The notes below the pieces were generated by a model. The model ran no database searches. It saw only the letters and a program-made list of their open reading frames with translations, and was not told the origin of the DNA. A stretch of 64,000 nt of DNA from UMGS172 sp045578845 (lineage in GTDB: Bacteria > Bacillota > Clostridia > Oscillospirales > Acutalibacteraceae): positions 1-64,000 of the forward strand of contig JAZNLA010000066.1 in assembly GCA_045578845.1 (NCBI GenBank), in the 5' to 3' direction. The position numbers and the translations under genes are program-made. Below are positions 15,362 to 23,678 of the stretch, piece by piece. Numbering within the stretch: the stretch's first letter is position 1; the number at the start of each line of letters is the position of its first letter.

Positions 15362-16042
15362 ATGGCTTGGTTTTTAGTTGTAATTTCACTAATCGGTTCA
15401 TATCTTTTAGGCAGTGTTAATGCTGCCGTTATCGTGTCACGTATTGTTGCACATGACGATATAAGAAATCACGGCAGCGGTAATGCGGGTATGACCAATA
15501 TTATGAGGACTTTGGGTTTTTTACCCGGTGTCGTAACCCTTTTAATTGATACTTTTAAGGGCGTGGCGGTTTGCTTTTTGGCAAAGTTGGTTATTTTCCC
15601 TTATGTTTTTGAGCAGTTAAGTTTAGATATTTTAAGACCCGAATTTGCAATTTATTATTGCGGAATTTTGTGTTTGCTCGGCCACGTTTTCCCTGTATTC
15701 TTCGAATTTAGAGGCGGCAAAGGTGTAGCCACAACAATGGGTATCGCCATTGTCTGCCAGTGGCAGACGGCACTTATAGCCATAGCCATTTTTGTAGTGT
15801 TAATGCTTATTTTCCGCATTGTTTCTTTAGGCTCAATCATGGGTGCGGCAACCTTGCCTTTCTTTAATATCGCGTTTGCAAAACGCATACCCGAAACCGA
15901 GCACGAAGTTTTAATTCAATGTATACTTTTCGGCATAATTTCATTTATTATAATATTCATGCACCGTTCAAATATAGTCCGTTTAATACGCGGCGAGGAA
16001 AAGAAATTTACCATAAAGAAAAATAAGGAGCCGAATAAATAA
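15362..16042 (+). CDS. plsY: acyl-phosphate:glycerol-3-phosphate acyltransferase PlsY
   Basis: 226 aa with about five membrane helices. PlsY makes lysophosphatidic acid from acyl phosphate and glycerol-3-phosphate. Family motifs are 'GSGNAGMTNIMRTLG' and 'GGKGVATTMG'. Its stop overlaps the gpsA start as TAATG, matching the metabolic link, since GpsA supplies its glycerol-3-phosphate. Confidence 0.95.
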   Translation: MAWFLVVISLIGSYLLGSVNAAVIVSRIVAHDDIRNHGSGNAGMTNIMRTLGFLPGVVTLLIDTFKGVAVCFLAKLVIFPYVFEQLSLDILRPEFAIYYCGILCLLGHVFPVFFEFRGGKGVATTMGIAIVCQWQTALIAIAIFVVLMLIFRIVSLGSIMGAATLPFFNIAFAKRIPETEHEVLIQCILFGIISFIIIFMHRSNIVRLIRGEEKKFTIKKNKEPNK

Positions 16043-17034
16043 TGGCAAACTTTAAGGTTTTAGGTTCGGGCGGCTGGGGAATAGCACTTGCTTTGGGTGC
16101 CTACAAAAAAGGGCATAACGTAACCCTGTGGTCACCCTTTGAAGACGAGGTTAAAGAACTTTTATCCACCCGCGAAAGCAAACTTTTAAAAGGTGTAAAA
16201 ATCCCCGAAGATATAGAGATTACTACAAAACTTACTTCAAATGAAAAGTGGGATTTTATAATAATCGCCGTTCCGTCATTTGCCGTAAGGGAAACTGCGG
16301 CAAGGCTTAAAACGGTTGATTGCGATATTGTCATAAATGTTGCGAAAGGTTTTGAAAAGGCCACTAAAAGCAGGCTTTCTGAAGTAATAGCAGAAGAACT
16401 GCCCGATAAAAAGGTGGTAGTGCTGTCGGGCCCGTCGCACGCCGAAGAGGTTGCCCGCGGTGTACCAACATCGGTTGTATCGGCGAGCGAAGACGTGAAC
16501 GCGGCTTTATCGGTGCAAGAGGCACTTATTTCAAATAATTTCCGCATTTATACCAACAGTGACGTTGTCGGCGTTGAGGTCGGCGGTGCACTTAAAAACG
16601 TTATTGCCGTAGCGTCGGGTATAGAAAACGGATTGAATTTGGGTGATAACACAAGGGCGGCACTTATGACAAGAGGTCTTGCCGAAATAGCAAGACTCGG
16701 TGTGAAATTAGGTGCCGACACTAAAACCTTTATGGGCCTTTCGGGACTCGGTGATTTGATAGTTACCTGTATGTCCGAGCATAGCCGTAACAACCGTTTC
16801 GGCAATCTTATAGGCAACGGTGTGTCGGTTGCAGAGGCACTGAAAACGGTCGGTACGGTTGAGGGATACTATGCTGTTGAGATTGTAAACGGCATGGCTA
16901 AAGAGTACGGAATTTCAATGCCCATTACCGAAGAGTGCTACAATATATTATATAAAGGTGACGAGCCGTCGCTGGCGTTAAAACGTTTGATGTCCCGCCC
17001 CGGCAGAACCGAAGAAGAAAATAATTGGATGTAA
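16042..17034 (+). CDS. gpsA: glycerol-3-phosphate dehydrogenase [NAD(P)+]
   Basis: 330 aa. The N-terminal Rossmann fold opens with 'VLGSGGWGIALALGAYKKGH'. 'VVLSGPSHAEEVARGVPT' and 'GVEVGGALKNVIAVASG' carry the catalytic lysine region. It reduces dihydroxyacetone phosphate to glycerol-3-phosphate for phospholipid synthesis. It is coupled to plsY through a TAATG overlap and closed by a terminator. Confidence 0.96.
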   Translation: MANFKVLGSGGWGIALALGAYKKGHNVTLWSPFEDEVKELLSTRESKLLKGVKIPEDIEITTKLTSNEKWDFIIIAVPSFAVRETAARLKTVDCDIVINVAKGFEKATKSRLSEVIAEELPDKKVVVLSGPSHAEEVARGVPTSVVSASEDVNAALSVQEALISNNFRIYTNSDVVGVEVGGALKNVIAVASGIENGLNLGDNTRAALMTRGLAEIARLGVKLGADTKTFMGLSGLGDLIVTCMSEHSRNNRFGNLIGNGVSVAEALKTVGTVEGYYAVEIVNGMAKEYGISMPITEECYNILYKGDEPSLALKRLMSRPGRTEEENNWM

Positions 17035-17040
17035 AAACAA

Positions 17041-17073
17041 AATCGCCCGAAAATTCGGGCGATTTTGTTTTTA
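17041..17073 (+). terminator. gpsA terminator
   Basis: AATCGCCCGA (17041-17050) pairs with TCGGGCGATT (17055-17064), followed by TTGTTTTTA. Confidence 0.88.
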
Positions 17074-17131
17074 GTATATTTTCATTAAAATTCCTTAAAA
17101 TAATGACAAATGATTTATAAGGAGTAATTTT

Positions 17132-17623
17132 ATGAAATTTGTAAAATTTTCGGCATTTATACTTTCGGTCATTTGTCTGATGATGTGTCTTGCTGCTTGC
17201 GGCGGCGGTGATACGGTGCCCGAGTCTTCGTCGGCAGGCTCGGTTACAAACAGCACTGCCGAATACAAAGACGGCGAGTACAAAGCCTCGGCACCGTCTT
17301 ATGACGACAGTGGGTACAAAGCAACCGCTAAGGTCGTGGTTAAAAACGGAAAGGTTTATTCGGTTGACTGCGACGCCGACTCCAAAGACGGCGGTACCAA
17401 AAAAGCACACGCCGAAAGCGGTAAGTACGACATGAAAAAGGGCGGTGCACAGTACGGTTGGCATGAAGAAATCGCCTTTTTCGAAAGGTATGTCACCGAA
17501 AAAGGTGTTGACGCGGTCAGCCTTAAAGGTGACGGCAAAACCGATGTTATTACGGGTTGCACCATAGCCGTTTCGGACTACGTTGACCTTATAAACGAAG
17601 CACTTAATAAGGCTAAGAAATAA
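17132..17623 (+). CDS. FMN-binding domain lipoprotein (PplA-like)
   Basis: 163 aa. A lipoprotein signal with lipobox 'LAAC' (Cys near residue 23) is followed by a Ser/Thr-rich linker and one FMN-binding domain. The domain's C-terminal 'DVITGCTI' fits the flavinylation motif D-x-x-(S/T)-G-x-(S/T), in which the last Thr receives FMN. It is exported and anchored outside the membrane. The neighbouring ApbE would attach the flavin. Listeria PplA, used in extracellular electron transfer, has two such domains and this protein has one. Its stop is immediately followed by the stop of apbE on the other strand. Confidence 0.85.
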   Translation: MKFVKFSAFILSVICLMMCLAACGGGDTVPESSSAGSVTNSTAEYKDGEYKASAPSYDDSGYKATAKVVVKNGKVYSVDCDADSKDGGTKKAHAESGKYDMKKGGAQYGWHEEIAFFERYVTEKGVDAVSLKGDGKTDVITGCTIAVSDYVDLINEALNKAKK

Positions 17624-18604
17624 TTACTTTAATGCTATTACGGGAGTTTTGCCGTTTTCGGTCACTAAAAGACCGTCGGACAGGGTGAAACTTCCGTCTT
17701 TTTTTATAAATACCGCTTCGGCACCGTACTGTTTTATAAGGCTAAGTCCTTTTTCTTCGCCTAAAACAAGGCAGGCGGTTGAAAGCCCGTCGGCTATGGC
17801 AGAAGAGGAACATATAATTGTAACCGAGGTCAATTCGTTTTGGCTTGGATACCCTGTTTTAGGGTCGATTACATGGTGGTAAATGTTGCCGTCATGCTCA
17901 AAATACCGTTCGTATATTCCCGATGTTACAGCGGTTTTGTCGTCTAAGGAAAGCTTAAGCTTTACGGTACCGTTTTCAAAAAACGGTTTTTGAATACCTA
18001 CGGTAAACTGCTCGTTTTCGCCAAGTAACATGACATTTCCGCCCAAATTTATAATTGCTTTTTTAATGCCGTTTTCCAAAAGGTATTCCTTGACGCGGTC
18101 GGCAATATATCCTTTGGCAATTCCGCCGAGGTCGATTTCGGCACCGTTTATAAGTTTCACAGTATTGTCTTTTACCGAACAGTTTTTATAGTTTACAGAT
18201 TTTAAAGCCGACTTTATACTGTCCGCCGACGGGGGCAGTGTGGCATTTTCAACATCCCATAACACCGACAAAGGTAAAACGGTCATGTCAAACGCACCGC
18301 CGCTTTTTTCTGATATATTAAGCCCTATAGTTATAAGTTCTAAAGTGTCGGGTGAAATGTCGGCGGTGCCGTTTAAGTTAAGTTTGCTTACGTCACTGCC
18401 CATCACAGTACGGCTGAACATCTGCTCATATTTTTCGCAGAGCGAAAAAGCACCGTCTAAAATTTCTTCACTTCCGCCGTAGGCAGTGATGGTAACAACG
18501 GTGGTCATCAGCACCTTGGTCTTTGTATATTTCTTTTCATTTGACCCTTTACAAGAGCAGAGCAACAACAGTGTAACAATTATTAAACAGGTAATTCGTT
18601 TCAT
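17624..18604 (-). CDS. apbE: FAD:protein FMN transferase (ApbE/FmnB-like), lipoprotein
   Basis: 326 aa. The N terminus is a lipoprotein signal ending 'LLLLCSC'. The ApbE fold shows 'SGGAFDMTVLPLSVLW', 'EIDLGGIAKGYIADRV', 'LGGNVMLLG' and 'HHVIDPKTGYP', which form the FAD and metal site. It transfers FMN from FAD to a Thr/Ser of exported proteins. The converging FMN-binding lipoprotein is the obvious substrate. AAAGG precedes the ATG. Confidence 0.93.
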   Translation of the reverse strand: MKRITCLIIVTLLLLCSCKGSNEKKYTKTKVLMTTVVTITAYGGSEEILDGAFSLCEKYEQMFSRTVMGSDVSKLNLNGTADISPDTLELITIGLNISEKSGGAFDMTVLPLSVLWDVENATLPPSADSIKSALKSVNYKNCSVKDNTVKLINGAEIDLGGIAKGYIADRVKEYLLENGIKKAIINLGGNVMLLGENEQFTVGIQKPFFENGTVKLKLSLDDKTAVTSGIYERYFEHDGNIYHHVIDPKTGYPSQNELTSVTIICSSSAIADGLSTACLVLGEEKGLSLIKQYGAEAVFIKKDGSFTLSDGLLVTENGKTPVIALK

Positions 18605-18649
18605 ATGTCGGCCTTTCTTTTTCTAAAAAGTACTAACCTTTACAAATAT

Positions 18650-18678
18650 ATTAAACAGTATTGCGGGGTTTAAGTCAA
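18650..18678 (-). promoter_or_regulatory. promoter of apbE
   Basis: On the minus strand TTGACT (18678-18673), 17-nt spacer, TTTAAT (18655-18650). Confidence 0.65.
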
Positions 18679-18692
18679 GAAAAAGACTTAAA
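18669..18692. promoter_or_regulatory. 8-bp dyad between divergent promoters
   Basis: TTTAAGTC (18669-18676) and GACTTAAA (18685-18692) form a perfect inverted repeat with an 8-nt spacer. It overlaps the apbE -35 and ends 2 nt before the eetA-side -35. It is a candidate shared operator, and no regulator gene is adjacent. Confidence 0.45.
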
Positions 18693-18694
18693 TC

Positions 18695-18723
18695 TTGTAA
18701 AACGGCAAAAATAGGTGTATAAT
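18695..18723 (+). promoter_or_regulatory. promoter of the NusG-II/Gx pair
   Basis: TTGTAA (18695-18700), 17-nt spacer, TATAAT (18718-18723). Confidence 0.75.
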
Positions 18724-18755
18724 TTCATATATTATCTTAAAGGACGGGCGAAAGT

Positions 18756-19088
18756 ATGATAAAACGGGCAGACATAATTTTAATATCAGCCGTAGTTACA
18801 GTAGCGGTGTTTTGGCTCGTTTTGTCGTTCGTTACCTTAAAATCGGGCAGTAAAGCGGTTGTTTCGGTAGACAACAAACCTTTTGCTGAGTATAAGATGG
18901 ATACAGACGGAGAATATGAAATTAAAACCGAATACGGCACAAACACACTGCTTATTGAAAACGGTACGGTGAAAATAGTTTCTGCCGACTGCCCCGACAA
19001 ATACTGTGTTAGACATATTAAAATAGAAAGCGACGGTCAAATGATTGTCTGTTTGCCGCACAAACTGACCGTTGAGATTGAGGAATAG
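18756..19088 (+). CDS. NusG domain II-containing membrane-anchored protein (EetA-like)
   Basis: 110 aa. One N-terminal membrane helix (about 6-28) leads to an external NusG-II domain with the typical 'SADCPDKYCVRHIKI' and 'MIVCLPHKLTVEI'. EetA of the Listeria flavin-based electron transfer locus belongs to this type, and such genes usually precede a Gx/EetB gene, as here. The next ATG begins 2 nt after this stop. Confidence 0.82.
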   Translation: MIKRADIILISAVVTVAVFWLVLSFVTLKSGSKAVVSVDNKPFAEYKMDTDGEYEIKTEYGTNTLLIENGTVKIVSADCPDKYCVRHIKIESDGQMIVCLPHKLTVEIEE

Positions 19089-19090
19089 AT

Positions 19091-19597
19091 ATGACTGAAA
19101 GAAAAGCGGCAAGAAACACGGCGTATTTCGGTGTCATGTTGGGATTGGCACTAATCTGCGGATTTATAGAAACTTTGATACCGTTTGATTTCGGAATACC
19201 CGGCATTAAATTGGGACTTGCCAATGCCGTTGCACTTTATGTGTTTTACAAAAACGGATTTGTGCCGTCGCTTATTGTAAATGTAGCGAGAATATGTTTA
19301 GTGGGTATTTTATTTGGCAACGCACTGAGTTTAGTCTATTCGCTGTCGGGCGGTGTTTTGGCGGTTTTAACCATGTGGTGCGTTTGGAAGTTCAAATGTT
19401 TTTCGGTAATCGGTGTCAGCGTTGCGGGTGCCGTAATGCACGGCGTGGGGCAACTACTCTGTGCGGCGGTGGTTATCAGTTTTAAAGTTTCACTTGCTTA
19501 CCTGCCGTTTCTTATGATTTCGGGTGCTGTTACGGGCACACTTATAGGTATAGCCGTAACCCTCTTATTAAAAAGGGCAGAACAGTTAAAGTTGTAA
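19091..19597 (+). CDS. Gx transporter family membrane protein (EetB-like)
   Basis: 168 aa with about five membrane helices. 'FGIPGIKLGLANAVALYVFY' and 'FVPSLIVNVARICLVGILFG' match the Gx family, often labelled heptaprenyl diphosphate synthase component I. EetB of the electron transfer locus is a member. It is tightly linked to the NusG-II gene. Whether it handles a quinone precursor or forms an electron conduit is not known. Confidence 0.82.
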   Translation: MTERKAARNTAYFGVMLGLALICGFIETLIPFDFGIPGIKLGLANAVALYVFYKNGFVPSLIVNVARICLVGILFGNALSLVYSLSGGVLAVLTMWCVWKFKCFSVIGVSVAGAVMHGVGQLLCAAVVISFKVSLAYLPFLMISGAVTGTLIGIAVTLLLKRAEQLKL

Positions 19598-19643
19598 AAA
19601 ATTCCGCCTTTAGAAAAATTTTGTAAAAATTGAATATTTTCAC

Positions 19644-19672
19644 TTGACATATAGCATTTGTCGGTATATAAT
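19644..19672 (+). promoter_or_regulatory. consensus sigma-A promoter of rpoBC
   Basis: TTGACA (19644-19649), 17-nt spacer, TATAAT (19667-19672), both exact consensus. Transcription begins near 19679. Confidence 0.92.
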
Positions 19673-19678
19673 TGTATA

Positions 19679-19872
19679 CTGCTTAATCATGGGCTCATAG
19701 CCGTTTGTTTAAGATGAAAGTCGTCGAAAACAAGCAAAATATGTGCCCAAAGATTATTGGAAAAGCAGCATCATATACGGCAGATGCTTTTGTGATTTCA
19801 AGGTACCTGCCGAGGATACTCCGGTGCTATGCGAAATCAAGCGGAAATATTATCAAGGAGTGATTAAAGCCC
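19679..19872 (+). ncRNA. long untranslated rpoB leader, possibly structured
   Basis: About 190 nt separate the promoter from the rpoB ATG with no supported frame. The stretch contains a potential stem AAAGCAGCATC/GATGCTTTT (about 19754-19793) and is richer in GC than ordinary spacers. In many bacteria rplJL precede rpoB and carry the control region, but here they are absent. A regulatory leader is plausible but not proven. Confidence 0.4.
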
Positions 19873-22800
19873 ATGCTTAATACGGTGAAAGTAAAACCCG
19901 TAAAGTACGGAAAGAACGAAAGAATGACCTTCTCGCAAATCGGTGAAGTAATCGACATGCCGAACTTAATCGAAATCCAGAAGGATTCGTATTCGTGGTT
20001 TCTTAACGAAGGCTTGAAGGAAGTTTTCGAGGATATGTCTTCTATTACCGATTATACCGGTAACCTTGTTCTCGATTTCATTGACTATCGTCTTGACGAT
20101 AAACCTAAATATACCGTTACCGAGTGTAAGGAACGGGATGCAACATATGCTGCACCTTTAAAGGTATTGGCACGTTTGCAGAATGTTGAAACCGGTGAAA
20201 TAAAAGAAAACGAAGTGTTTATGGGCGATTTTCCGCTCATGACAGAATCGGGCACCTTTGTTATCAACGGTGCCGAGCGTGTTGTTGTTTCGCAACTTGT
20301 ACGTTCACCCGGTGTATACTATGATTGCGTTATTGATAAGTCGGGCAGAAAACTGTTCAGTTCTACCGTTATTCCTAACCGCGGTGCTTGGCTTGAATAT
20401 GAAACCGCACCCGACGGCTCGCTTTATGTCCGTATAGACAAAAACCGCAAGTTGCCGTTATCTCAACTTGTGCGCGCTTTGGGCGTTCAGTCTAACTTTG
20501 AAATAAGCGAACTTTTGGGCGAAGACGAGCGTATGACCGCCACCTTTGAAAAGGATACCACTGTTGATACCGACATGGCACTTATCGAGGTATATAAGAA
20601 ACTGCGTCCCGGTGAGCCTGCAACAGTTGAAGGTGCACAGAGCCACTTAGAGCAGTTGTTCTTTGATGACCGCCGTTACGATTTGTCGAGGGTCGGCCGT
20701 TTCAAATATAATAAGAAACTCGCTATTGCCGCCCGTATTGCCGGCAAGGTTTTGTCACGCCCTGTTTGTGATCCTTTAACCGGTGAAATTATTGCCGAAG
20801 CAGGCGAAACCGTCACCCGCGAAAAGGCTCGCGAAATTCAGAAAAAGGGTGTTAACGAAGTATACCTCGATGTTCTCGAAAATGAGGGTGAACGCAACGA
20901 GGTTAAGATACTTTCCAACGGCACCGTAGACATTAAAGATTTTATCGACTTCGATTTATCTGAGTTTGATATTAAAGAAAAGGTTTCTTTTGCAGTGCTT
21001 AAAGAAATCTTGGAAAACAATGAAGGCGAAGAGGCTATAAGACAGGCTATTGAAGATAATATCACTGCTCTTTGCCCCAAGCACATTACTATTGACGATA
21101 TTTATGCATCTATCAACTATTTCCTCGGACTTCCGCACGGAATAGGCGATGTTGATGATATAGACCATTTGGGCAACCGTCGTATCCGTTGTGTCGGTGA
21201 ACTTTTGCAGAACCAGTTCCGCATCGGTTTCTCAAGAATGGAAAGAGTTATTCGTGAAAAGATGACATTACAGGCTCAGGATATGGATGTTATTACTCCG
21301 CAAACCTTGGTTAATATCCGCCCTGTTGTTGCTGCTATAAAAGAGTTCTTCGGCTCGTCACCTTTGTCACAGTTTATGGATCAGACTAACCCCTTATCAG
21401 AACTCACTCATAAACGCCGTCTTTCGGCTTTAGGTCCCGGCGGTTTGTCGCGTGACCGTGCAGGATTCGAAGTTCGTGACGTTCACTATAGCCACTATGG
21501 CCGTATGTGCCCGATTGAAACACCGGAAGGTCCTAACATTGGACTTATTTCTTACCTTGCAACCTTTGCTAAAATCAATGAATACGGATTTATTGAAGCA
21601 CCGTTCCGCAAGGTAGACAAGACCACCGGCAAAGTATTAGATGAAGTTGTTTATATGACCGCCGATGAAGAGGACGAGTATATTGTTGCTCAGGCTAACG
21701 AGCCGCTCGATGAAAACGGTCATTTTATAAATGACCGTATCAATGCACGTTACCGCGACCAGTTCCTTGAAACCAATGGTGCCGATGTCGATTTCATGGA
21801 CGTTTCACCTAAAATGGTTGTTTCGGTAGCAACCGCTATGATACCGTTCCTTGAAAACGATGATACCAACCGTGCACTTATGGGCTCGAACATGCAGAAG
21901 CAGGCTGTTCCGCTTCTTAAAACCGAGAACCCCATTGTAGGTACCGGTATGGAATATAAGGCTGCAGTTGACTCGGGTGTTGTTGTACTCGCCAAACGTG
22001 CAGGTACCGTAGCCTCGGTCAGTGCAGATAAAATTACGGTTAAGGTCAGTGCCTCTGAGATGGACGAGTATGAACTTATTAAGTTTCTTCGTTCAAACCA
22101 CGGTACCTGTATTAACCAAAAGCCTATTGTAAATGTAGGCCAAACCGTTGAAGCAGGCGAAGTTATTGCCGATGGTCCTGCTACAAGCAACGGTGAAGTT
22201 TCCTTGGGTAAAAATGCTCTTATAGGCTTTATGACATGGGAAGGATACAACTATGAAGACGCCGTTCTTATTAACCAAAAGTTAGTAAGAGAGGATATGT
22301 ATACCTCTATTCATATTGAGGAATACGATATTGAAGCCCGCGACACTAAACTTGGTGCTGAGGAAATCACCCGCGATATTCCCAACGTCGGTGACGACGC
22401 TTTGAAAGACCTCGACGAACGCGGTATTATCCGTATCGGTGCAGAGGTTAGAGCAGGTGACATTCTTGTCGGTAAGGTTACACCTAAGGGCGAAACCGAA
22501 CTTACTGCCGAAGAACGCTTATTGCGTGCTATTTTCGGTGAAAAGGCAAGAGAGGTTAAGGATACTTCGCTTAGAGTACCTCACGGTGAATACGGTACTA
22601 TTGTTGATGTTAAGGTCTTTGACCGTTCTAACTGTTCTGAACTCAACCCCGGTGTAAACCTTGTTGTCCGTTGCTATATCGCACAGAAACGCAAGATTTC
22701 TGTCGGCGATAAAATGGCAGGACGTCATGGTAATAAGGGTGTTGTTTCGAGAATACTGCCCAGCGAAGATATGCCGTTCTTACCTGACGGTACTCCGCTT

Positions 22801-23661
22801 GACATCGTTCTTAATCCATTGGGCGTTCCTTCACGTATGAACATCGGTCAGGTGCTTGAAGTTCACTTAGGCTACGCCGCAAAGGCTCTCGGCTGGAAGG
22901 TTTGCACCCCCGTATTTGACGGTGCACATGAGTCGGATATTCGCCAGATGTTCAAAATGGCTGAGGACTACACCAAGAGTGACGAAAACCCCAACCGTTC
23001 TACCGCAGGCATTGACTTCTCGAACATTCCGTTTGCCGAAGATGCCAAAACACAACTTTTTGATGGCCGTACCGGTGAGCCTTTTGACAACCGCGTAACC
23101 GTCGGTTATATGTACTACCTTAAACTGCATCACCTCGTTGATGATAAAATTCACGCCCGCTCAACCGGTCCGTACTCAATGGTTACTCAGCAGCCTTTGG
23201 GCGGTAAAGCACAGTTCGGCGGTCAGCGTTTCGGTGAAATGGAAGTTTGGGCTTTGGAGGCTTACGGTGCTGCATACACCTTGCAGGAAATCTTGACCAT
23301 TAAGTCGGACGATATTGTCGGCCGTGTTAAGACCTATGAGTCTATTGTTAAAGGTCAAAACGTACCTAAGCCGGGTGTTCCAGAATCGTTTAAAGTTCTT
23401 ATTAAAGAACTTCAGTCCTTGGGTCTTGATGTTAAGGTACTTGATGCATTACAAAATGAAATCGACCTTAAACAGACCTTTGACGATGATGACGATTTAG
23501 GTTTCTCAAGGCCCGTTACCGAAGACCCTGAATTTAACGAGCCTACCGTTGCCGACACACTTGACGGCTACACACTTGAAGACGAGAACGGCGACCCCAT
23601 TATTGACGAAGTCGATGATGACGATACCGACCTTGTATTCGACGACCAAGATAACGACTGA
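19873..23661 (+). CDS. rpoB: RNA polymerase subunit beta
   Basis: 1262 aa. All core regions are visible, including the rifampicin pocket 'SPLSQFMDQTNPLSELTHKR' with the Asp, His and downstream Ser of the sensitive form, and 'GRHGNKGVVS'. The C terminus carries an unusual acidic extension of about 60 residues rich in Asp/Glu ('EVDDDDTDLVFDDQDND'). The ATG follows AAGGAG at the long spacing of 12 nt. It is cotranscribed with rpoC, 17 nt downstream. Confidence 0.98.
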   Translation: MLNTVKVKPVKYGKNERMTFSQIGEVIDMPNLIEIQKDSYSWFLNEGLKEVFEDMSSITDYTGNLVLDFIDYRLDDKPKYTVTECKERDATYAAPLKVLARLQNVETGEIKENEVFMGDFPLMTESGTFVINGAERVVVSQLVRSPGVYYDCVIDKSGRKLFSSTVIPNRGAWLEYETAPDGSLYVRIDKNRKLPLSQLVRALGVQSNFEISELLGEDERMTATFEKDTTVDTDMALIEVYKKLRPGEPATVEGAQSHLEQLFFDDRRYDLSRVGRFKYNKKLAIAARIAGKVLSRPVCDPLTGEIIAEAGETVTREKAREIQKKGVNEVYLDVLENEGERNEVKILSNGTVDIKDFIDFDLSEFDIKEKVSFAVLKEILENNEGEEAIRQAIEDNITALCPKHITIDDIYASINYFLGLPHGIGDVDDIDHLGNRRIRCVGELLQNQFRIGFSRMERVIREKMTLQAQDMDVITPQTLVNIRPVVAAIKEFFGSSPLSQFMDQTNPLSELTHKRRLSALGPGGLSRDRAGFEVRDVHYSHYGRMCPIETPEGPNIGLISYLATFAKINEYGFIEAPFRKVDKTTGKVLDEVVYMTADEEDEYIVAQANEPLDENGHFINDRINARYRDQFLETNGADVDFMDVSPKMVVSVATAMIPFLENDDTNRALMGSNMQKQAVPLLKTENPIVGTGMEYKAAVDSGVVVLAKRAGTVASVSADKITVKVSASEMDEYELIKFLRSNHGTCINQKPIVNVGQTVEAGEVIADGPATSNGEVSLGKNALIGFMTWEGYNYEDAVLINQKLVREDMYTSIHIEEYDIEARDTKLGAEEITRDIPNVGDDALKDLDERGIIRIGAEVRAGDILVGKVTPKGETELTAEERLLRAIFGEKAREVKDTSLRVPHGEYGTIVDVKVFDRSNCSELNPGVNLVVRCYIAQKRKISVGDKMAGRHGNKGVVSRILPSEDMPFLPDGTPLDIVLNPLGVPSRMNIGQVLEVHLGYAAKALGWKVCTPVFDGAHESDIRQMFKMAEDYTKSDENPNRSTAGIDFSNIPFAEDAKTQLFDGRTGEPFDNRVTVGYMYYLKLHHLVDDKIHARSTGPYSMVTQQPLGGKAQFGGQRFGEMEVWALEAYGAAYTLQEILTIKSDDIVGRVKTYESIVKGQNVPKPGVPESFKVLIKELQSLGLDVKVLDALQNEIDLKQTFDDDDDLGFSRPVTEDPEFNEPTVADTLDGYTLEDENGDPIIDEVDDDDTDLVFDDQDND

Positions 23662-23678
23662 AAAGGAGAGTAAAGCAG

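Noticed and set aside
19598..19643. Terminator after the Gx gene
   Set aside because: No stable stem followed by a T-run could be found before the rpoB promoter.
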